This document shows positions 27,564-34,913 of a stretch of DNA of 64,000 nt, one piece after another; position 1 is the first letter of the stretch; each line of letters begins with the position of its first letter. The stretch covers positions 1 through 64,000 of the forward strand of contig NZ_JANHOI010000008.1 of the NCBI RefSeq assembly GCF_026930205.1, read 5' to 3'. The notes below the pieces were generated by a model, which saw only the letters and a list, made by a program, of their open reading frames with translations, had not been told where the DNA came from and did no database searches. The position numbers and the translations under genes were made by a program. The stretch comes from Bartonella sp. 220B (GTDB taxonomy: Bacteria > Pseudomonadota > Alphaproteobacteria > Rhizobiales > Rhizobiaceae).

Positions 27564-27876
27564 TATTCTTATGCTATGCCTATGTATTACATACTACGAT
27601 GTTAATTTTTAAAGCAGATTATCGCTTATACTTTGGTTTTTCCAGAAAAAATACAATAAAATCAATGCAAAAGGTACTTCCCAGCGGGTTGGGGCTGTTG
27701 CGGGGCAGGACAGCGCGAATTATCGCTAGCGTTAGAATTTTCAAATTGACTGTACATTGTACACATAACACATTGATAAATAACGATTTCAATATGTACA
27801 CTGTACAATATATGATTATTTAAAGACAAAAATTATCGAAAGATACTTGACATTATCTCTGTAATATATATTTTCG
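27564..27876. other. Gene-free interval before RNA copy B, with twin palindromes
   Basis: No coding frame with support. It holds the twin 13-bp palindromes at 27751-27807, an imperfect hairpin-rich stretch (27680-27730) and the promoter of RNA copy B (TTGACA 27847-27852, TATTTT 27869-27874). Confidence 0.5.
27751..27807. promoter_or_regulatory. Twin palindromes TGTACA-N-TGTACA
   Basis: TGTACATTGTACA (27751-27763) and TGTACACTGTACA (27795-27807), 44 bp apart from start to start, are near-perfect dyads of the kind bound by repressor dimers. They lie 70-125 bp upstream of the RNA copy B transcript. The regulator is unknown. Confidence 0.5.
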
Positions 27877-28115
27877 AATCAGGTGCGTAGAAAACACCTT
27901 AAGTGCATAGCGGATAGATTGCCGAAACAGTCTTTTTTCCGCACATTAAAAACTTTGACTCGTGATATGCTTGTGGCGTACAAGAGACTTGTCGGGTGTA
28001 GTTACACCATACAATACCCTGTGTGGGAAAAGTGTAACGACGGACTATGCACCGTGTTTTCTAGCACCCGGCACTCTTTTAGAGTGTCAATAGAAAACCT
28101 CTAACTGCATAGGAG
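27877..28115 (+). ncRNA. Brt-like structured RNA, copy B
   Basis: Promoter TTGACA 27847-27852 and TATTTT 27869-27874. Arm 1 GTGCATAG (27903-27910), arm 2 CTATGCAC (28045-28052), arm 3 TGCATAG (28106-28112) which overlaps the ribosome site AGGAG (28111-28115). Secondary segment TAGAAAAC (27888-27895), GTTTTCTA (28056-28063), TAGAAAAC (28091-28098). The central stem is GTTACAC/GTGTAAC, where copy C has GCTATG/CATAGC: compensatory change. It leads into the Rha-type gene at 28121. Confidence 0.88.
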
Positions 28116-28120
28116 TTATC

Positions 28121-28657
28121 ATGAATACTTTTATAGAAACTGTGGGAAACACTGCTAATAGTAGTGCAGCGGTTCAGACTATGTCTAGTCGTGAAATTGC
28201 AGAATTATGTAACAAAAGACACGATCATGTTATGCGCGATATTAAGCAAATGCTTGAAGAACTTAACGCCCCCAAATTTGGGGTGGTTGATTTTATCGGT
28301 ACTTACGTTGATGCAAAAGGTGAAAACCGTCCTTGTTATAACCTGCCTAAACGCGAATGTCTTATTCTTGTCTCAGGTTACAGCACGGCGTTACGAGCAA
28401 AGATCATAGATCGTTGGCAGGCACTGGAAGCACAGGTAGCAACACCGAAAATTGATTATTCAAGTCCTCAAGCTATGATTGGCTTTTTAAATCACTTGCA
28501 AAGCCAAATCGAACAAAAAGATCATGTGATTGCCGAATTAGAACCAAAGGCAAAAGCACTTGATGGTTTAAAACGTTCTGATGGCTTGTTTGGTTTGATT
28601 GAAGCAGCAAAACAGATTATCTGCGTAAAAACATTACATTGCCACTTGACAATGTAG
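28121..28657 (+). CDS. Rha-type antirepressor, C-terminally truncated (RNA copy B)
   Basis: 178 residues. Rha domain ([20 protein letters not shown] ... [20 protein letters not shown]), linker and the first half of the shared C-terminal domain, which stops being colinear after [10 protein letters not shown]. An internal deletion joins it out of frame to a later segment (CAGATTATCTGCGTAAAAAC) and the protein ends within the promoter of RNA copy C. The identical junction occurs at 39118-39169. The truncated form may still bind partners through its N-terminal domain. Confidence 0.8.
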   Translation: MNTFIETVGNTANSSAAVQTMSSREIAELCNKRHDHVMRDIKQMLEELNAPKFGVVDFIGTYVDAKGENRPCYNLPKRECLILVSGYSTALRAKIIDRWQALEAQVATPKIDYSSPQAMIGFLNHLQSQIEQKDHVIAELEPKAKALDGLKRSDGLFGLIEAAKQIICVKTLHCHLTM

Positions 28658-28674
28658 CGACAATATGAATAATC

Positions 28675-28912
28675 GAATCAGGTGCCTAGAAAACACCTTA
28701 AATCGATAGCGGATAGATTACCGAAACAATCTTTCTGCCGCACATTAAAGGCTTTGACTCACGATATGCACGTAGCATATAGTAGTCCTGTCGGGTGTGG
28801 CTATGCCATAAAATACCTTTTTGGGAAAAACATAGCGACGGACTATCGACCGTGTTTTCTAGCACCCGGCACTCTTTTAGAGTGTCAATAGAAAACCTCT
28901 AATCGATAGGAG
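28675..28912 (+). ncRNA. Brt-like structured RNA, copy C
   Basis: Promoter TTGACA 28646-28651 with AATAAT/ATAATC at 28668-28674. Arm 1 TCGATAG (28703-28709), arm 2 CTATCGA (28843-28849), arm 3 TCGATAG (28903-28909) fused to AGGAG (28908-28912), six bases before ATG. Secondary segment CTAGAAAAC / GTTTTCTAG (28854-28862) / TAGAAAAC (28889-28896). Other stems: GCGG/CCGC with AGATT/AATCT, TATGC/GCATA, GCTATG/CATAGC and CACTCT/AGAGTG. Confidence 0.9.
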
Positions 28913-28918
28913 TTCATC

Positions 28919-29650
28919 ATGAACACTCTTATAGAAATTACAGAACGGATTATTGATAGGGAAGCTGTTCAAACCGTCAATGCTCGTGAATTACATGCAT
29001 TCTTGGAAGTAAAAACCAGTTTTAAAGATTGGATTATCAGACGCATTCAAGATTGTAAATTTAAAGAAGGATACGACTTTTGCTCTTTTTTGAGCGAAAG
29101 TTCAGGTGGGCGTCCTTCTAAAGATTATGCTCTTACATTAGACATGGCTAAACACCTTTCAATGATCGAGCGTAATGACAAAGGGCATGAAGCACGTCAA
29201 TACTTTATCAAATGTGAACGGCTTTTGAAACAAGTAGTGACACCACAAATAGACTACTCTAAGCCTGAAGCATTGCTAGGCGTCTTGAATCACTTACAAA
29301 ATCAAATCGAACAGAAAGATCATGTGATTGCCGAATTAGCACCAAAGGCAAAAGCACTTGATGGTTTAAAACGTTCTGATGGTTTGTTTGGTTTGATTGA
29401 ATCTGCAAAAATGTTAGAAGTACGACCTAAGGACTTAACTGATTATTTGCGTAAACATGATTGGGTCTATCGCCGTGCTCCAAGTGGTCCATTGTTACCT
29501 TATCAGGATAAGATCAAGAAAGGTCTCATGGATTGCCCTGCTATTACTATTCAAAGACCAGATGGTACAGAAAAGGTGCTCCCTTCAACAAAAATCACAT
29601 CCAGAGGATTAGCTTGCTTGAGAGAACAAATCTTTGGGGGTGTGCAATGA
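28919..29650 (+). CDS. AntA-type antirepressor with full shared C-terminal domain (RNA copy C)
   Basis: 243 residues. AntA domain 1-100 (VNARELHAFLEVKTSFKDWI, YALTLDMAKHLSMIERNDKG), linker with PQIDYSKPEALLGVLNHLQ, helix [20 protein letters not shown], then the C-terminal domain (GLFGLIESAKMLEVRPKDL ... YQDKIKKGLMDCPAITIQR ... TKITSRGLACLREQIF). The C-terminal part resembles the KilAC/ANT-type DNA-binding end of phage antirepressors. Its stop overlaps the ATG of a 92-residue companion gene. Confidence 0.85.
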   Translation: MNTLIEITERIIDREAVQTVNARELHAFLEVKTSFKDWIIRRIQDCKFKEGYDFCSFLSESSGGRPSKDYALTLDMAKHLSMIERNDKGHEARQYFIKCERLLKQVVTPQIDYSKPEALLGVLNHLQNQIEQKDHVIAELAPKAKALDGLKRSDGLFGLIESAKMLEVRPKDLTDYLRKHDWVYRRAPSGPLLPYQDKIKKGLMDCPAITIQRPDGTEKVLPSTKITSRGLACLREQIFGGVQ

Positions 29651-29925
29651 AAGTAGATACCAATTTTTTATGTGATTTGTGGATGGCGTTGTCTCAATTT
29701 TCTAATCATCAAGGCATTGGAGATGCAGATTGTAACGCCTTAGTTCAAGTCATGGGCATTGTAGAAAAAGCTTTGATTTTAAAGCTTCAAGATGAAGTGC
29801 CAAATATTACAAAGATTCTAGCAGTTCTTACAGACTTTGGAGCTTCAGAGTTTCCTACGGCTATAGATCCTTTTTTAAAAGCTTACCAGTCGAATTGGGA
29901 AAACTCTATTAAAAAGGTTGCTTAA
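29647..29925 (+). CDS. 92-residue antirepressor companion protein, copy 1
   Basis: Helical small protein (NFLCDLWMALSQFSNHQGIG, CNALVQVMGIVEKALILKLQ, ILAVLTDFGASEFP). Three close copies exist in the window (also 40155 and 60514), each starting in an ATGA overlap with a full-length antirepressor gene, so the pair is co-translated. A long upstream frame extension overlapping the antirepressor is not used. Function unknown; a binding partner or modulator is inferred only from the fixed coupling. Confidence 0.75.
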   Translation: MKVDTNFLCDLWMALSQFSNHQGIGDADCNALVQVMGIVEKALILKLQDEVPNITKILAVLTDFGASEFPTAIDPFLKAYQSNWENSIKKVA

Positions 29926-29941
29926 ATAAAAATATGACTTC

Positions 29942-29966
29942 CCCATCTTTAAAGGTGGGGAGGTGG
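29942..29966. repeat. Cassette-end hairpin
   Basis: TCCCCATC-TTTAAA-GGTGGGGA inverted repeat between the companion gene (+) and the yafQ/dinJ pair (-). On the minus strand it is followed by TATTTTTATT, so it could end the leftward toxin transcript. Same class as 14613, 40443 and 50757. Confidence 0.55.
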
Positions 29967-29976
29967 TTAATTACAA

Positions 29977-30258
29977 CTACAGATTAAGCTGTGAATGAGA
30001 ACCAAGACGTACCAAAATGAGTCTATCTTGACCGATTAATCGATAAATCAAAACCAAATCAGGTCGAATATGGCAATCTCGATAATCTTTCCAATTTCCA
30101 GTTAATGCATGATCATGATGTCGAGGTTCTAAAGGTTGATCATTTGCTAACGCTGCAATGATTTGGCGCAAATCAGTCTCTAGAAGATGCCGATATCGTC
30201 CTCTCATTTCACGCTTAAAATCACGTTTAAAGATAGTGGTACGTTCAATCCTCCGCAT
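29977..30258 (-). CDS. yafQ: YafQ-family mRNA interferase toxin
   Basis: 93 residues, RelE superfamily. The YafQ signature RHHDHALTGNWKDYRDCHIR followed by PDLVLIYR carries the active-site histidines. ATG 30258 lies inside the last codons of dinJ, giving a 14-bp overlap. It cuts mRNA at in-frame codons on the ribosome. Confidence 0.88.
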   Translation of the reverse strand: MRRIERTTIFKRDFKREMRGRYRHLLETDLRQIIAALANDQPLEPRHHDHALTGNWKDYRDCHIRPDLVLIYRLIGQDRLILVRLGSHSQLNL

Positions 30259-30508
30259 ATAAATCATCAAATAATTCGTCTACAGAATTAAACTTTCTTA
30301 AATTGCCTTCGTCTAATTCAGTAAAAGCCGCTATGGTCTCTGCATTGGGTTGAAATAAGAAGGACGGAATAGCTTTATCTTGCGCAATACGCGTCATCAA
30401 CACTCTCACAACATCACTCACCGATAAGCCAGAGGCTTGAATAACTTGATTAGCGACATTTTGGATCTCTTCTGGTACACGCGCTTGCACCATGCGACTG
30501 GTAGCCAT
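30245..30508 (-). CDS. dinJ: RelB/DinJ-family antitoxin
   Basis: 87 residues; ribbon-helix-helix N-terminus (MVQARVPEEIQNVANQVIQA SGLSVSDVVRVLMTRIAQDK) typical of DinJ, with an acidic C-terminus (DELFDDLYAED) that wraps YafQ. GAGAGGAG lies upstream of ATG 30508. Antitoxin first, overlapping the toxin. Confidence 0.88.
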   Translation of the reverse strand: MATSRMVQARVPEEIQNVANQVIQASGLSVSDVVRVLMTRIAQDKAIPSFLFQPNAETIAAFTELDEGNLRKFNSVDELFDDLYAED

Positions 30509-30632
30509 GATGATTTCTCCTCTCTTAACTGTATTGCAATGTAATACAATTGAAGTTTGATTTCAACCACAAAATATTTAGCTTTCCTGATACGCCATAA
30601 AGTATCACTTTTTAGAATGAAGAGACTACCTA

Positions 30633-31181
30633 ATGAACAAGAAGCATCGTGATGGTCTCTCGGTTCGAGCCTTTGCGAAAAAGATGCGTGTTTCTCCTAA
30701 TGCGGTTGTTTCTCGGATAAAAACAGGCAAATTTGATGCTGCTCTTTTTGAAGACGGTTCTGTCAATGAAGCTCTTGCAACAGTAATATGGAACCAAAAT
30801 CCTACTAAGAAAGCTCATCAGAAATCTGCTCAAATTAAGCAGGATTCCGTAAAAGCAGCCAATGAATTTGAGATCAAATTGGAGAGAATGCAGGTTGCGC
30901 TAGCAAAAGAAAAGATTGCTCTGGAAAAGCTACGCGAAACAACTGTTGATCGTGAAGAAGTGAGGAAAGAAGCGTGGCGCTTTGGAAGAGCGCATCGAGA
31001 TACAATGCTCAATTTTGCCTATCGCTTTGGTGCTGAAATTGCCGCGCAAGTAGGATGTGATGCTGCTAGCCTTATTGGAGCTATCGATCATCATATGCGC
31101 AAAGCTTTAATGGAAAATGTCGTCCCTGTTTCTTTTCACGATCCCGATATTTTAGAAGAGAAAACAGAACATGACAAATGA
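30633..31181 (+). CDS. Terminase small subunit-like DNA-packaging protein
   Basis: 182 residues. N-terminal helix-turn-helix-like part (SVRAFAKKMRVSPNAVVSRI), coiled coil (KLERMQVALAKEKIALEKLR) and a helical C-terminal part. Position and architecture match small terminases of lambda-like packaging machines that recognise cos/pac. The stop overlaps the large-subunit start by 11 bp. Confidence 0.7.
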   Translation: MNKKHRDGLSVRAFAKKMRVSPNAVVSRIKTGKFDAALFEDGSVNEALATVIWNQNPTKKAHQKSAQIKQDSVKAANEFEIKLERMQVALAKEKIALEKLRETTVDREEVRKEAWRFGRAHRDTMLNFAYRFGAEIAAQVGCDAASLIGAIDHHMRKALMENVVPVSFHDPDILEEKTEHDK

Positions 31182-33117
31182 TGCTTCTCCCCCATCCTTT
31201 GGGGCTGGACTCTTTTTTTCCTATGCGAATGAAGGACGCCGTCCTGACCCGCCTTATACTGTTTCTCAGTGGGCTGATAAAAATCGTTATTTGAGTACAG
31301 TCACGAGTGCAGAGCCTGGATTATGGAGGACGATGCGTACCCCTTATTTGCGCGAAATCATGGATAATCTTTCTGTTTATGATCCGACTGAAACAACGGT
31401 TGTGATGAAGGGGGCTCAGGTTGGAATGTCGGAAGCAGCGTTGAATTTTTGTGGTTATGCTATTCATCATAGTCCAGGACCGGCACTGTATGTGATGCCG
31501 ACAGTTGAAACCGCTAAGAAACTATCAAAGTCTCGTCTTGATCCGATGATTTCCGCTAGCCCTGCTTTAAGTGAACGCATTGCCCCTGCCCGTGCACGCG
31601 ACAGTGGAAATACAATGTTTTCAAAGGAATTTTATGGGGGAACATTGATGATTACCGGAGCAAATAGTGCTGCTGGATTGCGTTCTTCTCCTATTCGCTA
31701 TTTGGTTTTGGATGAAGTCGATGCTTATCCATTGAATGTGGATAACGAAGGCGATCCTGTAACCATTGCTGAAAAGCGAACCTCTGCATTTATTCAACGT
31801 AAAATTTTTAAATTGTCCACGCCAACACACCGTGACACAAGTCGTATTGCCAAAGATTTCGTGCTTGGTGATCAAAGATATTACAATGTTCCTTGTGATG
31901 CGTGTGGGGTTCTACAGCCCATTGTTTGGTCGCAAATCAAGTGGCCGAAAGGCGCCCTCGAAAAAGCTGTTTTTGTTTGTGCGCATTGTGGTCATGAACA
32001 TGCCGAACACAGAAAAACGGATTTAATGGCGGAAGAAAACGGTGCTTGCTGGATCGCAACACAGGAGTCAAGTAAACCTCGTCTGCGTTCTTACCATATT
32101 TCAGCGCTTTATTCGCCATGGCTGACTTGGGGCGATTGTGCGCGCGAATTTTTAAGAGCCAAAGAAGACCCTGCTCTTTTACAAGTTTTTATTAACACCG
32201 TGCTTGGAGAGCCATGGGAAGACAGAACAGGTGAAGTTGTTGATCCCGACAGCCTCTATGCAAAACGCGAAGATTATCCCATTGCACCGCCGCAAGCCGT
32301 GTTATTGACAGCAGGCATTGATGTGCAAAACGACCGATTAGAGCTTGAAGTGGTAGGATGGGGACGTGGTGAAGAAAGCTGGCATATTGATTATCACGTC
32401 ATCCCTGGTGATCCGTCTTCTTTTGAAGTGTGGGACCAGCTGGATGAATATCTCACAAGACGCTGGCCGCACTCTGGTTACAAAGATGGCATCAGAATAA
32501 CGGCTGCTTGTATTGATACCGGTGGTGGGCACACACAAGCGGTTTACAACTATGTGCGCCCTCGTGAAGGACGGCGCATCTGGGGAATTAAGGGACAAGC
32601 AGGATGGCGTGCAGTATGGCCGCGCCGTCCAAGCAGAAACAATAAAGGACAGATTAATCTCTATATTGTTGGTGTTGATGCGGCAAAAGACATTATCACG
32701 GCACGGTTTAAAAAATCCGGTCCTGAAGCATCAGGGGCTGGTGCCACACACTTTCACAAAAACCTTGATCGGGAATATTTTGATCAGCTGACCGCTGAAA
32801 GAAAAGTCATCAAATATTTTAAAGGCTTCAAGCGCATTGAATGGCAAAAAAGTGAGAAGGCAAGAAACGAGGCTTTGGATTGTAGGGTCTATGCTTATGC
32901 TGCTTTACAAGGTTTGATTTCGGCAGGAATAAACCTGAATCGAGAAGTCGATATCTTAGAAGAGCGTTTGGAAAAACTTAAAGTTGAAGGCTCTTTAGAG
33001 CAGCCAACATCAAGACCTTCCCCCTCTCCTTCTCTGAGAAAATTACAAGCAACAAAGCCTCAAAGGAAACAATCCAGAACGGTAATGAATCCTTATATGC
33101 AAGGGGATTGGAGGTAA
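31171..33117 (+). CDS. Phage terminase large subunit (GpA family)
   Basis: 648 residues, close to lambda gpA (641). Packaging ATPase and nuclease: ATPase motif VVMKGAQVGMSEAALNF near residue 75, LVLDEVDAYP as Walker B, CxxC pair (CDACG, CAHCGHE) in the middle and the RNase H-like nuclease domain after residue 370 (AGIDVQNDRLELEVVGWGRG). Cuts concatemers and drives DNA into the prohead. Confidence 0.93.
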   Translation: MTNDASPPSFGAGLFFSYANEGRRPDPPYTVSQWADKNRYLSTVTSAEPGLWRTMRTPYLREIMDNLSVYDPTETTVVMKGAQVGMSEAALNFCGYAIHHSPGPALYVMPTVETAKKLSKSRLDPMISASPALSERIAPARARDSGNTMFSKEFYGGTLMITGANSAAGLRSSPIRYLVLDEVDAYPLNVDNEGDPVTIAEKRTSAFIQRKIFKLSTPTHRDTSRIAKDFVLGDQRYYNVPCDACGVLQPIVWSQIKWPKGALEKAVFVCAHCGHEHAEHRKTDLMAEENGACWIATQESSKPRLRSYHISALYSPWLTWGDCAREFLRAKEDPALLQVFINTVLGEPWEDRTGEVVDPDSLYAKREDYPIAPPQAVLLTAGIDVQNDRLELEVVGWGRGEESWHIDYHVIPGDPSSFEVWDQLDEYLTRRWPHSGYKDGIRITAACIDTGGGHTQAVYNYVRPREGRRIWGIKGQAGWRAVWPRRPSRNNKGQINLYIVGVDAAKDIITARFKKSGPEASGAGATHFHKNLDREYFDQLTAERKVIKYFKGFKRIEWQKSEKARNEALDCRVYAYAALQGLISAGINLNREVDILEERLEKLKVEGSLEQPTSRPSPSPSLRKLQATKPQRKQSRTVMNPYMQGDWR

Positions 33118-33120
33118 TTT

Positions 33121-33369
33121 GTGGATGAAACTTTAGAACCAATTAACAGCACCATTGAGAGACTTGAAAGTTTAAAAAAGCGGCGTGAACAAATTGAAGA
33201 GGCTCTTTATTCAGGGGCACAATCGGTGCGCCATGGCGATAAGCAAGTAAGCAATCGTTCTGTTGAGGAACTGCGTAGAGCGCTTGAAATGCTGAACACA
33301 CAAATAGCCAACCTTGAAGGACGCAAGCGTTCACGTGTTTTCTATTTTAATATATCACGAGGCTATTAA
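33121..33369 (+). CDS. Head-to-tail joining protein, gpW-like
   Basis: 82 residues from GTG 33121 with GGAGG upstream. Helical hairpin (TIERLESLKKRREQIEEALY, SVEELRRALEMLNTQIANLE) as in lambda gpW, which completes the head so a tail can bind. Placed between terminase and portal as in lambda. The stop overlaps the portal ATG (TAATG). Confidence 0.8.
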   Translation: MDETLEPINSTIERLESLKKRREQIEEALYSGAQSVRHGDKQVSNRSVEELRRALEMLNTQIANLEGRKRSRVFYFNISRGY

Positions 33370-34913
33370 TGGCTGGCTTGTTCAATAAACTCACGGGCTT
33401 TTTTACAATTTCTCGTCAACACAATCCGCCTTTTGAGGCTGCAAGTAAAAGCCGTCGCATGGGTGGTTTTGACCCCGCAAAAAAACATATCAATAAAGCG
33501 ATTGAAGAATGCGGAGAGACCATTGTTGCCCGTTCAAGATGGCTTTATGACAATGAAGCTCTTTATGGCTCTGCAACAGAAGAATGGGTCTCGGCTGCTG
33601 TTAGTGACGGTATTAAACCTTATCCTCGTATTGAAGGATTTCAAGAAGAAAAGAAAAAGCTTTTAGACTTATGGTGGCAATGGGTTGATGAGGCCGACTA
33701 TGATGAAGATGCCAATTTTTATGGACTTCAAGCAACCATTGCACGAGAGGTCTTTTTAACCGGAGAATGCTTTGTAAGATTACATTATGTTGACCTCTAC
33801 GGGCGCTCTGGTGTGCCTCTTCAGTTGCAAGTTTATCCCACCGAAATGTTAGACCTTACCTACAATGGTCCTGCGGAAATTGAAGGTAATTACATCCGCA
33901 TGGGAATTGAATTTGATGCCAGTGGCAAGCGCGTTGCTTACCATTTTTGGGAACACCACCCTTATGATGATTGTCCTGTAAACAGTGCATTTAAGAACCA
34001 AGAGCGCGTGCGCATCCCTGCTGAAATGGTCATTCATATCAAAGAGCGCCGTATTGCCGGACAATTGCGCGGTTCTCCTAAAATAACGCGCTGTATGACA
34101 AAGATCTTTCAACTGGAATCCTATGACGACGCAGAACTCGATAGAAAAAGGACGGCGGCTCTTTTCGCAGCGTTTGTCAAGGACAATTCACCAAACGTCG
34201 AAAAATTATCCGATAATCGTGATAAAAACAACGTTGAAGAAGAATACAAAGCACCTGTCATTGCGCCCGGTGCATCTCTTTATTTAGGAGAGAATAAAGA
34301 GGTTACATTCTCAAATCCTGTTGAGGTTGGTGGCTCTTATGAGGCTTTTCAATTTCGCAATATCTTGAAAATTTGCTCGGCTCTCAATATGCCTTATGCC
34401 GTTGTCACTGGAGATGTTACGCGGGGGAATTTTTCCAATGTGCGTACCTCCATCATTCAGTTTAGACGTCATGTTAAACAATGGCGCGAACATATCATTG
34501 CTTTTCAGTTTAACCGCATTATTTGGGAGCGTTTTGTTGAAATGGCAGTGCTTGGCAAATGCGTAAATTTACCGGACTGGGAGGAAAATCCCTTGCCATG
34601 GCTTCAATGTGAAAGCTTTGCGCCCCCACTTGAAATGATTGATCCAAACAAGGATATCTCGGCAGAAAAAGAAGAAATTCGCGCCGGTTTAAAAACACGC
34701 CGTATGGCACTTGCCGAACGGGGTTTTGATATCGACAGCATCCATGCCGAACTTGAAGAAGAACACACCGATGCTCGTGCCCGTGGTTTATCTTTTGATA
34801 CCGATATGGCTGCACCCTCCGGTGAAAATCAAACGACGAATTTCACAGATTCAGATCCTTCTGAGACTTATGAAAGCAATCAAGGCAGTGAGGCGCACAA
34901 AAATGACCAATAA
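33369..34913 (+). CDS. Phage portal protein (lambda gpB family)
   Basis: 514 residues. Forms the dodecameric DNA gateway at one capsid vertex. Typical lambda-portal segments are TEEWVSAAVSDGIKPYPRIE, LTGECFVRLHYVD, VIHIKERRIAGQLRGSP and YAVVTGDVTRGNFSNVRTS. The C-terminal tail is polar and overlaps the protease gene start. Confidence 0.93.
   Translation: MAGLFNKLTGFFTISRQHNPPFEAASKSRRMGGFDPAKKHINKAIEECGETIVARSRWLYDNEALYGSATEEWVSAAVSDGIKPYPRIEGFQEEKKKLLDLWWQWVDEADYDEDANFYGLQATIAREVFLTGECFVRLHYVDLYGRSGVPLQLQVYPTEMLDLTYNGPAEIEGNYIRMGIEFDASGKRVAYHFWEHHPYDDCPVNSAFKNQERVRIPAEMVIHIKERRIAGQLRGSPKITRCMTKIFQLESYDDAELDRKRTAALFAAFVKDNSPNVEKLSDNRDKNNVEEEYKAPVIAPGASLYLGENKEVTFSNPVEVGGSYEAFQFRNILKICSALNMPYAVVTGDVTRGNFSNVRTSIIQFRRHVKQWREHIIAFQFNRIIWERFVEMAVLGKCVNLPDWEENPLPWLQCESFAPPLEMIDPNKDISAEKEEIRAGLKTRRMALAERGFDIDSIHAELEEEHTDARARGLSFDTDMAAPSGENQTTNFTDSDPSETYESNQGSEAHKNDQ

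Noticed and set aside
27599-27823. 74-codon frame before RNA copy B
   Set aside because: No ribosome site and it runs through the twin palindromes; composition looks non-coding.
28675-28912. Retron, group I/II intron or CRISPR tracr interpretation of the repeated RNA
   Set aside because: No reverse transcriptase, intron-encoded protein, Cas gene or repeat-spacer array is near any copy, and arm 3 always coincides with a ribosome-binding site, which fits translational control. The decoy-like arm 1 does resemble an exon-binding/intron-binding logic, so it was considered.
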